A DNA stretch of 64,000 nucleotides from Leishmania donovani (lineage: Eukaryota; Euglenozoa; Kinetoplastea; Trypanosomatida; Trypanosomatidae). Every line of letters starts with the position of its first letter. The first letter of the stretch is position 1. The position numbers and the translations under genes are program-made. The notes beneath the pieces are model-generated. The model was not told the origin of the DNA. It ran no database searches and worked only from the letters and a program-made list of their open reading frames with translations. Shown piece after piece: positions 39,001 to 48,726 of this stretch. The stretch is from assembly GCF_000227135.1 (NCBI RefSeq), contig NC_018252.1:729230-793229 (forward strand). The letters are read 5' to 3'.

Positions 39001-40101
39001 CTACTTCTCTCCGCTGTTCTCGTGGAGCTGTTGGAGTTGCAGGAGTGCGTTGTAGTTGTCCAGCACATCGTACACGGTGTCCGCCTCCGCCAGTGCCTCC
39101 AGCACAGGGATCAAGCGCAGCAGCTCCTCGTCGCGTGAATCGTCGAACCATGACGTGATGGGGATTGCGTTGCGCTGCTGGAAGAGGTAGGCGATGGGGC
39201 TGTTGTCGATGATCGCCACCTGCTCTAGATTTCGGCCTAACAACGAGAGATCTTTCACGTAGGTTGTGCCGACCACACTGCAGTGCTCGCGGAAGAGTCG
39301 CAGGCTGCCAAGAATGCGCTGCTTATCAATCGAGTCCATCAGCGGGTCGCAGTACGTGCTGAGGGAGGCCGTGAAGATGACAACCTCGAAGAGCGGCGCT
39401 ACCGCCTCGAGGAAGCGATGGAGATGCGGCCGGAAGGCTACATAGACGTTTACATGGGTGTCACGATCGAGGGCGATAGGGAGGTGCACGTCGTACCGAC
39501 CCGTGTTTTGGTAGGAGCTGTGCACCAGCGTCTCGTCGACGTCGAGAATGAGGCACTTCTTGTTCCGGACGGCGGGAAGCGGCTCCGGTAGTAACGAGGG
39601 GTGCGCCGAGGCGTCAATGGGCGACGTGTTCTTGGGCTGGTTGCGGATGTAGCGGGCCCGCTCCACCAATTCAGTGGCGTGCACGCGCTGGCGGGAGCCG
39701 GTGCTGCCGCCTGTACTACCGCCGGCGACTCGGGGGCCGGCGTGTGCATTGCCGCTGCCGTCCGTGCCACTGCTATCGCCGTAGCCACCAGTATGCCCCC
39801 CAGCGCTCCGCTGCTGCTGCAAGCTGGACGGCGCGTGCTGCGACACCTGCGTGATTAGTGTGCTGACCGGCGTCACGGTAGAGGTGGGGGTGGTGGTGGC
39901 CGAGGACGGCGGGGTGGCGCCTCCTCCTGCGCCGCCGCCGCGGTATGGACTCGCCGGCATCGCATTGATACTGCTGCTGGAGGCGGCAGTGAGTCGGCCG
40001 GATGACGAGGTTTGCTGCTCTTGCTGCTGCGATTCCAGCTTCTCGGAGACGCCCCTGAAAAACGACGTCGGGGTCGCGTTTGTTTCACGCTCGCCGTCCA
40101 T
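39001..40101 (-). CDS. FCP1/SCP-type (NIF) protein phosphatase
   Basis: This is a 366-residue protein from the ATG at 40101; the frame's 5' limit at 40176 is TTG. Residues 1-175 are disordered, rich in Ser, Gly, Thr and Gln. The catalytic HAD domain starts at about 180 with ILDVDETLVHSS, the DxDxT nucleophile motif (Asp187, Asp189, Thr191). It continues with FTASLSTYCDPLMD and KDLSLLGRNLEQVAIIDNSP, the second conserved Asp pair region. Family members (CTD small phosphatases, Dullard/CTDNEP1) remove phosphate from Ser/Thr of RNA polymerase II tails, lipin or other proteins. No membrane span or BRCT domain is seen, so it is SCP-like rather than FCP1. Substrates in trypanosomatids, whose Pol II tail lacks heptads, cannot be inferred. 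Confidence 0.94.
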   Translation of the reverse strand: MDGERETNATPTSFFRGVSEKLESQQQEQQTSSSGRLTAASSSSINAMPASPYRGGGAGGGATPPSSATTTPTSTVTPVSTLITQVSQHAPSSLQQQRSAGGHTGGYGDSSGTDGSGNAHAGPRVAGGSTGGSTGSRQRVHATELVERARYIRNQPKNTSPIDASAHPSLLPEPLPAVRNKKCLILDVDETLVHSSYQNTGRYDVHLPIALDRDTHVNVYVAFRPHLHRFLEAVAPLFEVVIFTASLSTYCDPLMDSIDKQRILGSLRLFREHCSVVGTTYVKDLSLLGRNLEQVAIIDNSPIAYLFQQRNAIPITSWFDDSRDEELLRLIPVLEALAEADTVYDVLDNYNALLQLQQLHENSGEK

Positions 40102-40703
40102 GATGCCCGAGAGGACTCGGGCAGCGACTGTGGCAGCAACGGCCGGACAGGGAGAGAGACAGCGAAACCCGCACAACCGAATATCACTAACAACACGCCC
40201 ACAATCGGATCAGGCGTGCGCAGGTCGGTTATACATAGAGAGAGGCACAGACGCACGCAAGCACGCACGTACACGAACACACACGCACCTGCACAGGAAC
40301 ACAGACACCGTGTGTTTGTATGTTTGTATGTTTGTGTGTGCGTGTGTGTGGGCGGAGGGGCGTGAGTAAGTAGTCCGAAAAAAAAAAAGAAAGAGAGCAC
40401 AGAACCGAAAAGAATGGCAGAAGACAACGACTGAAGCAGCAGCAGATGATAATGGTGTTATTGCTGATAAAAGAGCCAGAACGAAATTAGAGGGAGGGGG
40501 AGGGGGTACGCAATGGGCTCTGGAAAGGAGGGCGACGGCGGTGAAGGCAGCAAGAGTCACCTCATCCACACACACACACACCCTCTTCCTGAAGAAATGG
40601 CAGGGCTAGTAGAGACGCACCCGCACACGTAGAAATCCCCCCACCCTCCTCCTCACTACCATGCCCGAACACGAGCGACAAGCCAGAAAGGAATCACAGA
40701 AGG

Positions 40704-40709
40704 ACACAC

Positions 40710-40741
<32 letters not shown>
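40704..40741. repeat. (CA)19 microsatellite with one CG interruption
   Basis: The longest dinucleotide tract in the window, interrupted near 40713. Confidence 0.92.
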
Positions 40742-41367
40742 GAAGAGAGGAAGGGAGAGGGCGAGCGACACCTGGCCCGTCACTGGACACAGACACCACG
40801 GTCAACGACGTGTGAGGGTGAGGGAACGTGAATAGTGCGTATGAGCAGACGTGCTGTATAAGGGTTTACGCGACAAACAACAAAGAGAAAGAGAGAGAAG
40901 GCACTGGCAACCGAAGAATGACAACGAGACCAACAGCAACACAGGGAAGACGAGGAGCGACGCACACGCACACACACGCACGCAGAGGGAGAGGCGCACG
41001 CGTTGTGTGAAAGCGCAGACCGTGCTCCGGGAACACCTGTCGCGCGAATATGCGTACACACGGGCGTGTATGCCTGTGCGTACGCACGAGTGTTCGTCCA
41101 ACAATAAAACGCAAAAAAGCAAAAGAGGAAAGTGCGCGAGTACACGTTGGCCGGCGTGTAAGTGTATGTATGGATGGATAGGTGGATGGATGTAGGTCTG
41201 CCGTGTGCTGCGTCCTGCGTATCCGCAAGTGTACGCGTGTGTGACGTATGTAAGCGTGAGGAGATGATGAGGGAGTGAGGTGGACAAGAAAGGCAAGCAG
41301 GAACAGGAAGAGGAAAGTAGAAGAAGAGGGAGGCGAGATGGCGAAGACGAAATCTCCCCCCAGCCAT

Positions 41368-41433
41368 ACACACACACAGACAGACACACAGACAGGCAGG
41401 CAGGCGGGCACACACACACACAGACACACAAGA
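41368..41433. repeat. Compound CA/GACA/GGCA repeat
   Basis: CA dinucleotides alternate with GACA and GGCA tetranucleotides, ending in CACAGACACACA. Confidence 0.8.
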
Positions 41434-42099
41434 GAGAGAAAACCACAACAGCAGCAACAGCAGCAACAGCGAGCGAGCAAGAGAAAGACGCACGTCTCTC
41501 TCTCTCGTTCTCTTCGCTCCTTCCTGTGGGCTCGCGTGCTGCGATTCTGAGATTTGCACCCTCTGTTGCTGTAAGCATGAAGGATGTGGATATATGTATG
41601 TGTGCGTGTGTGCAAGGGAAGGAGACGGGATGATAAGCGAGGGAAGGATGGCAGGGGTAGTGGTAGGGAGAGAGGAGAGACGCGGTGCCACAAGCATCAC
41701 GTACCGAGATCTTGCCCATCTGCAAGCGTGCCTCTCTGTGTGCGTAAGGGAGCGAGGGAAGGGGTGGGGGTGGCTGCGCGTGTGAAGGAGAGGATCGAGA
41801 AGGAGGGCGGTGCTCGCGCGGGAGTCCACAAAGACATGCACCCACAGACATGAACACTCACGTGAGGGCAGCGGGCAACATTAGAAGAAGGCCACACCTA
41901 TATTTCTTCTTTGGGGGAGGGGGTTACTGGCTTGAAGGTCATCTGGAGACCAATGGCTCAAGCGCGGTTTACAGAGGGACTGCCAAGCTGGAAACAGCCG
42001 TGGGATGGCTGAGCAGTTCATGTGTAGAGGGGTGAGAGAGGAAGGCGCAGGCACACCCACGGAGAGAGACGAACTGACAGGCGGACCGGGGGACAGCCT

Positions 42100-43251
42100 C
42101 TACCCGACAATGATCGATTTGCCCGTGTCATGGTCCACCACCACCTGCGCCAGCTCGTCTGGCAGCAGCCGCAGCTCGTACCGAGTGACCAGCGCCTTCA
42201 GTCCGGAGAAGGTAAGGCGGAGGTACGCCTCGACGTTGCGCGTGATCCCTTCCACGAGGTACTCCATGTCCACGCCGTCGATCGCCGGTGCCTTTCGGCC
42301 ATCCTCATTCTCTGTCTGGGGCTCGCCTGGCAGAGGTTCCGCCTCCTCTGGGACTGGGGCGTAGACGGCCTTGTAGGAAGTCTGCTCCACAGTCAGGCTG
42401 CCCAGCGACGACGCCAGCCCACCGCATGCATCGACCACCTTCTGCACAGAGTCCTGCAGCGTCGCTAGTGCCTCGCCGCTCGAGTACTTCTCCTTCAGCG
42501 ACTGGACCATCATCGACACGGCCGCCCGCGGCGGCTTCTCGAAGAGGCGGCGCACAAACAGCTCCCCAAAGTCGTCGAAGTCCACGAGCCGGACGTACTT
42601 AAGAATGTTGAACTCGTCCCCCTTCTTCGGGTCAATGTGGAAGCTTGTCACCTGAAACGTGTAGGGGAAGGCGATGCCAATGCCGTTGAGCACGAACGAC
42701 TCCTTCTCTGAGCGAGCCGGGTACCGGCCCGTCTTCTCGCGGTAGCGCTTCACCACTCCAGGCCGGCGCTTCCACGACAGCTGACAGCGGACTTGCTTTA
42801 CCTTCTCAAAGTCGACGAGGGCCATGCAGTTCACGTCGTTGCCCTCGCGCTTCAACACCACCGTGTCGCGGGGTATGTTGGCCACCTTCCCGAACTTGTC
42901 GATGAGGCAGCGCGACATGGCCCGTATGAGGCCACGCTGCACAGAGCCGCCGTCCTTCTCCTCCTCCAGCAGACTCGGGTGGAACAGCCGCATGAGGCGC
43001 TGGTCGAAGCCTGGTGTGGCCTCGTCCGTTAGAAAGTACAAGAACGTGAGGAGCGGCGAGAGCGACATGGCGGCCTGCTCCTTCGGCCGCAGGAAGATGC
43101 CAAAGTACAGCCCATACAACACCATCATCACCCACGGGAAGGCAACGAAGGCGACGATGCCGCCGGCGAACCATGGCATCAGGCGACCGAGAAAGGTGTC
43201 GCGCTGGACCGTGAAGATGTCCGAGAGAAGGTTCACGATGATGGACTGCAT
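42100..43251 (-). CDS. Membrane protein of unknown function
   Basis: This is a 383-residue protein with an ATG at 43251. A hydrophobic stretch at about 24-55 (WFAGGIVAFVAFPWVMMVLY) makes one long or two short membrane spans near the N-terminus. The remaining 320 residues are soluble-looking, mixed alpha/beta, with charged helices (DQRLMRLFHPSLLEEEKD) and a C-terminal region ending KSIIVG. No signal peptide distinct from the span is seen. I recognise no domain. The single N-terminal anchor with a large globular part would fit an ER or mitochondrial outer-membrane protein, but topology cannot be told from sequence alone. Confidence 0.87.
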   Translation of the reverse strand: MQSIIVNLLSDIFTVQRDTFLGRLMPWFAGGIVAFVAFPWVMMVLYGLYFGIFLRPKEQAAMSLSPLLTFLYFLTDEATPGFDQRLMRLFHPSLLEEEKDGGSVQRGLIRAMSRCLIDKFGKVANIPRDTVVLKREGNDVNCMALVDFEKVKQVRCQLSWKRRPGVVKRYREKTGRYPARSEKESFVLNGIGIAFPYTFQVTSFHIDPKKGDEFNILKYVRLVDFDDFGELFVRRLFEKPPRAAVSMMVQSLKEKYSSGEALATLQDSVQKVVDACGGLASSLGSLTVEQTSYKAVYAPVPEEAEPLPGEPQTENEDGRKAPAIDGVDMEYLVEGITRNVEAYLRLTFSGLKALVTRYELRLLPDELAQVVVDHDTGKSIIVG

Positions 43252-44545
43252 TTTTGCCGCGGCGCAACGAAGGGGGTTCGGAGAGGGGGCGATGAGGGGA
43301 GCGAGCGAGAAACGAAGAGAGTTCAGAATAATTCGGGCAAGGAGGACGCGAGCGGAGCTTCACGAGGGCGGAGGGGCAACTGCCACAGAGGATAAAAGCA
43401 GCCGCGAGACACAGTGCGTAAGAGGAGAGGAAGGGGGATGTTCAGCGGTCAACACACATACATACAGAAGACGACGCAGTGGCAGAAAGCACAGGTGGCC
43501 AGACGGAAAGAGAAAATGGCGTGGTGAGACAAGGGGGGAAGGGGGCACTAAAACAAAATCAAGGAGCGGCAACGCACACCACAGGCGTACAAGAGGCGAT
43601 AAGAGGGAAGGGTGTGCGGGTGTTGGGGGGGGGATTTACAACAAAGACGTGCAGCTGTGACGTGCTGCACACGGAAGAAGACAGACACGACTTTAACGTA
43701 ATAGACGCCGATTGAGAAGGGAAAAGAGAATGGGGGAGGGGCAGGAGAGGGGCGCTAGCAAGAGGAGAGGAGAGACCCAGTTGCTACTGGCCACCACAGG
43801 AGCAGTGGCGTTGGCGATCACGGCGAGGGACGCTGGGGAGGGTGTGATGTCGCTACTGTGATGAGGCGTATGAACCGGAGTGAAAAGGAAAAAAGGCGGA
43901 ACAAGGTAAAGGAGAGGATAGGCGGTGGACGCGGAGGAAGGTGGGAGGAGTGTCCGGGTATGCATCATGTGCCTGACTGCGCTAGTGCGCTGGGTAGGTG
44001 TGTATGTGTGTGCTTGAGTATGTGCACGTGCACGGCAATGCTCACACCAGGGGTGTGAGTGTTCCCACTCGCACCAGTACAGCAAGTGCGCCGGGGCTTT
44101 CGTTCGCCTCCTCCTGCAACGCAAGGCGGTACGGCCCTCTCAGCCAAACCCGACGCAGGTCCGCCTCGCCTTCCCCGTCTCTCTCGTTCTTCTCGTCGCT
44201 GCCGCCCAAATCGCCGGCGATAACAAACGAAAGCGCGTATCCACGCACGACAGGGAGGGAGTCGATGAGGGAGCTGTCATCCACCGTTAGGCAGAGAGGC
44301 ACGGGAGGAAGATATAAATATGTGTGTATATGTCTATGGGTATGCGTGCAGTGTAAGGGACCATGACTGTAATGCCGATGGTACATCTCTAACCGGCACA
44401 GACTGGCGGACACAGACATGTGTCGCCTCGGTACGTGAGGCGCTCTGTTCGTACTATCCATCCTCCATCCGACGGTTGCCTGCCACACCTTTTCTCCCTC
44501 TCCCATATACCAGAGAGAGAGAAGGGGACACACGAGGCCATTCCA
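43252..44545. other. Spacer containing a possible gene remnant
   Basis: Mostly GA-rich plus-strand sequence with G-runs near 43625-43633. The only coding-like segment is at 44042-44290 on the minus strand (separate entry). Confidence 0.5.
44042..44290 (-). other. Coding-like segment without a convincing start
   Basis: About 80 codons before a TGA at 44042 have balanced composition and about 70 percent G/C at third positions (SLPVVRGYALSFVIAG ... RRVWLRGPYRLALQEE). Codons 5' of about 44290 turn into His/Thr/Tyr-rich repeat translation, and the nearest in-frame ATG is at 44386 inside that repeat. It may be a small gene with a non-obvious start, a gene remnant, or chance. I do not recognise the sequence. 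Confidence 0.22.
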
Positions 44546-47500
44546 TCAGTTGTCGCCGTCCTCGACGCTTGCATCGCCGTGGCCATCAACACTTGCGAGG
44601 CCGTCGCTGTCCACCGCGGTCGCCGTGCCACAGCCACCAACGTCGTCCTCATCACTATCGACTTCGTCCGTGTCTTCCGAGGCAGAGCTCGACGACGAGA
44701 GCAGTCCACAGCACCGCAGACACGTTACATAGTAGCAAGACCGCCTCGGCTCCACCTCCTCCTCCTCCATCCCAGCGTAGGTGTCACGGATGTGCAGCAA
44801 TCGGGCCCCGGACGCGTCCATCTCAAGGTAGCGCGGGTCGAGGCAGTCGAAGCAGAAGGAGCGAGGGCACGCGTCGCACATGAAGATGGCGCCATCGGCC
44901 GCCTGCTGCTTGCCACACAAAAAGCATTCATGCCGCGGGCACGACCAGAAGCGCTTCACCGCCTCCCCCGGCCTCGGCGGCCGCTCGCCGATACAGGCGG
45001 CGTGGTAAGCCTTCGGGCACACCATGCAGTGCAGCAGCGGCTCCATTGGATACATGATGCCACCGCAGCAGAAGCAGCTGTGCGTCTGCTTGGGCGGCGA
45101 GGCAAGTCCACGGCCACCGCCACGGATTCCCGCGGTAGCCGCAGCGCCTTGCAGACCTTTTTTCACCACACGTAGGAGGTCCTTCACCATCGCGTCCGCC
45201 GCCGTTTGGCTAGCGCTACTGTTGCTGCCCTCTGCCCCGTCGGAGGGGCGCAGTAAAGTCGGTGAAGAAACAGAGGATCCGTCGGTCTGCTGCTTCGCGT
45301 GTTGCTTTTCGTCGAGCTGCTGAAACATTTCGCGAATGTCGTCCGCGGTGATGCACGGGGTATTGGCGCCGTCGTCGGCACAGCGGCCGCGCCCACGCGC
45401 GCCGTGACGCTGGCCTCCTTCGACGATGAAGTCGCCGAGGTACGCCTTGCGGGCTGCAATGTCGCGGATATGCTCCTCGATGGTGCCTTGCAGGCACAAC
45501 CGGTATACGTGCACGGTGCGTGTTTGACCGATGCGGTGCGCCCGGTCCGCTGCCTGCCGATCAAGCTGCGGGTTGAAGTGTGCGTCGAAGAGAATCACCG
45601 TGTCAGCGCCGGTGAGGGTGACGCCGACGCCCCCGGCGGTGGTGGTGACCAGAAAGAGAAAGCACGAGGAGGCGGGGTGGTTGTAGCGCAACATCGACAG
45701 CTCCCGCTCGACTCGGTTGCAGCTGCCGTCAAGCCGCTCGTAGCTGTGGCCGCGCAGGTGGCACATGGCTTCGAGCAGATCCAGCGTTGTGGTGAAGTTC
45801 GAGAAGATCAGGCAGCGGTGTCCTTGTGCCTTCAGCTGCGGCAGCAGCGTGTCGAGGTAGCGCATCTTGGCGCTGGGGTCGATGAGGTGCGCCGCGTCCA
45901 TGGGCACTCCGGCAGCTCGCATGCGTTTCTCGGCTGACTCCTGCGACCCGTGCGTGCGCCCCTTGTCCGCCAGCAGACGCAGCGCCAGTGGGTGGTTGCA
46001 CACGGCCCTCTGGTGGCTGAGGTGGCCATGCAGTTGATGGCCAGTGCTACTTTCCTGCAGAGCGTGTGCTGTCAGCAAGGAGAGCAGCTGCAGCTGTATG
46101 TCGGTCGGCACCAGCTTCGTCAGCGGCTCATCCACGCGAGGCGGGATGCCGAGCTCCATGTCTGCCTTGGTGCGGCGCAGCATGATGTACTGCAGCACCT
46201 TGGCACACTCCTCCGCCTGCCGCACCGGGTCGCGCGCTCGTGGATCGTAGGAGGCCATGAGCCAGGGGTAGAGAAAGCTCATCAGACTCCACACTTCCTG
46301 CACGTTGTTGTGCACTGGCGTGCCCGTCACCGCGACCCGGTAGCATGCTGTGAGCTTCCGTGACGCGGACGTGATGGCCGTGTCGTGCGCCTTGAGCACG
46401 TGCGCCTCGTCCACCACGACCGTCACCCACGCGCGCTTACGGAAGAAGCGCTTATCGAGGTGGAGGAGCGCCGGCGTCGTCACGAATACGGCGTGGCGGT
46501 TGTGGCGGCCGGAGCTGATGGCGGCGCGTGTACGGCGCTCACCGTGGTACTTCAACACCCGCAGCTGCGGTGCCCACCGCGCCAGCTCACGCGTCCAGCT
46601 CGTCAGTGTGGAAAGAGGGGCGACGATGAGGTGTGGACCGTCGATGTTGTGCAGCTGCTTCAGGGTGTGTAGGAAGGCGGACACCTGCGCAGTCTTGCCG
46701 AGGCCCATGTCATCACCGAGGATAGCTGACATGCCGCGATGGAAGTGGCTCAGGAGGAACTGCACGCCCTCCACCTGGTAGGAGCGCAGCGCGCACCCCG
46801 GCAGGGCTCCCACTGTCTCGCTCGTAATGGACAGCGGCGCGGCGTGCAGCACCGGCCGCAGCGCATCGTCGGCGGCGATGCGGTCCAGTGCGCGGTCCTT
46901 GAAGAAGGGCTCGAAGGCGGCGAAAAGGTCGGCACTGTGGTGCAGCTCCCACTCCAGCTGGCGTTGGAAGTAACGTGCGATGGTCTCTCGCGTCGCTGAG
47001 GACGACGTTTGCCAGGCGAGGCTACCCACCGCACACGCACTGGAGGTGCCCACGACGCCGTTGCTAACTTGCCCAGGTGACGACGACGACAACGGCGGCG
47101 AGGGGGCCTGCTGCGCACGAGCCACGTCCTCCAGCATGGCGTCCGCCTCGCGCACCTGCTTTGCCTTCTGCGAGCCCAGCAGTAGCTCGAGTTCATCATC
47201 GGCGTCCTCCGAGGCTGCGCGGCATGTGAGGAGCCTCTTTGCCGCCGGCGCGTCCATCGCCGACTGAGACGGAGCGGGAGAGGACGATATCCCCACTGCC
47301 GCCTCGCGAGACCTCTTCAATGACGGTGCACGCTGGTGTGTGCTCACCGACGATGCGGTGACGGTCATCCTCTCCGTTGCACCAGCGTCCGACTTTCGCT
47401 GACGCCGGTAACACAGGTCGCCGGCTGCGTTCGGTGAGACGCACGAAGGCTGAACCTGCGCTTCGGCCGCGTCCTCGGGTGATTGACCTCCACCCTGCGA

Positions 47501-47680
47501 AGGCGTGTGGCCCTCTACTTCGCTGAACTGCTTCGACGAGGTGGCGGTGGTTGGTGCCACCGGCACACAAACCCCGGCGGCGGCGGCGGAGGAGGGCGTG
47601 ACTTCCTCCAACTTGCCTCCTATTGCGCTCCGGCCGCTGCCCTTCTGCAGGAACTTGGCGAAGTAGTTGTCAAGGTTCAT
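44546..47680 (-). CDS. SNF2-family ATPase with C-terminal PHD-like zinc fingers
   Basis: This is a 1,044-residue protein with an ATG at 47680. The N-terminus (MNLDNYFAKFLQKG) is short and ordered-looking, followed by about 200 disordered residues. The SNF2 ATPase covers about 290-580: motif I GDDMGLGKT near 320, motif II VDEAHVLK near 425, motif III VTGTPVHNN. The helicase C lobe covers about 620-770: CLIFSNFTTTLD, LVTTTAGGVGVTLTGAD and DRAHRIGQTRTVHVYRL. All ATPase motifs are intact. The C-terminus (about 880-1,000) has Cys/His clusters (CFCCGG, CMVCPKAYHAAC, CFLCGK, CDACPRSFCFDCL) like tandem or extended PHD fingers that read histone tails, then an acidic end (EDTDEVDSDEDD). It is probably a nuclear chromatin remodeller. 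The DEAH rather than DEGH box is nearer ISWI/CHD/RAD54 than RAD5. Confidence 0.95.
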   Translation of the reverse strand: MNLDNYFAKFLQKGSGRSAIGGKLEEVTPSSAAAAGVCVPVAPTTATSSKQFSEVEGHTPSQGGGQSPEDAAEAQVQPSCVSPNAAGDLCYRRQRKSDAGATERMTVTASSVSTHQRAPSLKRSREAAVGISSSPAPSQSAMDAPAAKRLLTCRAASEDADDELELLLGSQKAKQVREADAMLEDVARAQQAPSPPLSSSSPGQVSNGVVGTSSACAVGSLAWQTSSSATRETIARYFQRQLEWELHHSADLFAAFEPFFKDRALDRIAADDALRPVLHAAPLSITSETVGALPGCALRSYQVEGVQFLLSHFHRGMSAILGDDMGLGKTAQVSAFLHTLKQLHNIDGPHLIVAPLSTLTSWTRELARWAPQLRVLKYHGERRTRAAISSGRHNRHAVFVTTPALLHLDKRFFRKRAWVTVVVDEAHVLKAHDTAITSASRKLTACYRVAVTGTPVHNNVQEVWSLMSFLYPWLMASYDPRARDPVRQAEECAKVLQYIMLRRTKADMELGIPPRVDEPLTKLVPTDIQLQLLSLLTAHALQESSTGHQLHGHLSHQRAVCNHPLALRLLADKGRTHGSQESAEKRMRAAGVPMDAAHLIDPSAKMRYLDTLLPQLKAQGHRCLIFSNFTTTLDLLEAMCHLRGHSYERLDGSCNRVERELSMLRYNHPASSCFLFLVTTTAGGVGVTLTGADTVILFDAHFNPQLDRQAADRAHRIGQTRTVHVYRLCLQGTIEEHIRDIAARKAYLGDFIVEGGQRHGARGRGRCADDGANTPCITADDIREMFQQLDEKQHAKQQTDGSSVSSPTLLRPSDGAEGSNSSASQTAADAMVKDLLRVVKKGLQGAAATAGIRGGGRGLASPPKQTHSCFCCGGIMYPMEPLLHCMVCPKAYHAACIGERPPRPGEAVKRFWSCPRHECFLCGKQQAADGAIFMCDACPRSFCFDCLDPRYLEMDASGARLLHIRDTYAGMEEEEVEPRRSCYYVTCLRCCGLLSSSSSASEDTDEVDSDEDDVGGCGTATAVDSDGLASVDGHGDASVEDGDN

Positions 47681-48726
47681 TATGTGTGTGTGGGGGGTGG
47701 GTGGGTGGGTGGATGGGTGCGGGGAAGGGGGCTAAAGATCTTCCGTGCGCTGGGCTGCGTGCTGATGAACACGCCGACACGATGAGCAGCGTGATTGGGC
47801 GCTGCGTTTGGGAGGAAGGCGAAGTGAGGCCACAAGAGAGAAGGCAGGTCAGCACGCACAGACACAATGTCTTGCTTCTCCTATGGAATAATACCGGACT
47901 GGATGCGCTCCGGGAGTGGACGTGGGCGTGGGGGCGTTGCAGCGGTATGAGGCGAAGAGGCGAGAGGAATCCAAGATGCGCGTTGGCCGTCATGAGGAAG
48001 GGAGAGAGACACGAAAATGAAGAGGGGGGGAGGCGAGGCGCAACGGGCGCGCGCGTGTTGGACTACCATCGCGCCAGGCCTAGCAGAGCCGAGGAGAGAC
48101 GGAGAGCCTCCTGTGTATTATGCAGCACGAAGGGAGCAGCGTTGAGCGCACACGATGGGTGCGCACCCGCCACGGCGATCACCGAGGGACTGTCACTGCG
48201 GAAGATGCCGGGAGGGAGCAAAGAGCAAGGCGTCCACCCTCGCTGCCGCCTCTTAGAAGCGACTTCGCCTCTTGCGCCTTCTGAAGATTTTTTTGTTTGC
48301 CTGCTGCCCTGTAATTCGAGGTGCCCATGTTAGGGTAGTGGGCACCTTATGTAGCTGCGCAGCAGCGCACACTCTCACTCTTACTCTCACCTTGTACCTG
48401 TGTATGCGTGGGAGCCTGTGCTTCTGCGGAAAAGCGCCGAGAGCACGCCCCTCAACATTCACTCATGCCTCACCCCCCTCGTGAGCGCACCGACAGCGCT
48501 GCATGTTTGCCTCATCACCATCACGACCGTCACTGGCCTCCTCCTCTCTTCCCTTCTCTGCCTCTCTCGCCTATGGGTGGCCTCCACACGCTTCATGGTG
48601 CGCGCACCGAGACAGAACAAGAGGCAGGTAGGGACCGGCCTTGTTCGCTATCAACGCCGACATCGCTGCCACCATCATTGGGAGCCGACACGAGCGCACA
48701 TCCACGTCCACATGTGTCGGTCCGCT
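47681..48726. other. Spacer
   Basis: No supported gene. TGGG-type repeats lie at 47690-47718 directly 5' of the SNF2 gene (CCCA on the coding strand), CTCA/CTTA repeats at about 48370-48392, and T-rich sequence at 48290-48298. Confidence 0.55.

Larger units (their letters stand above)
40102..42099. other. Long spacer, richest in simple repeats
   Basis: No supported gene in 2 kb. It holds TGTTTGTA-type repeats at 40314-40342, A9 at about 40380-40388, CA runs at 40572-40582 and 40704-40741, and a mixed CA/GACA block at 41368-41433. It also has AAC/AGC triplets at 41442-41472. Two long overlapping minus-strand openings here are translations of these repeats. Confidence 0.6.

Noticed and set aside
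38210..39151. 313-codon open frame on the minus strand
   Set aside because: It overlaps the phosphatase gene in another frame and is rich in Cys, Val and His from CA/TG repeats; no domain and poor composition.
40780..41857. Two overlapping minus-strand frames of about 350 codons
   Set aside because: Both translate the same CT/CA repeats in different frames; a real gene would be coding-like in one frame only.
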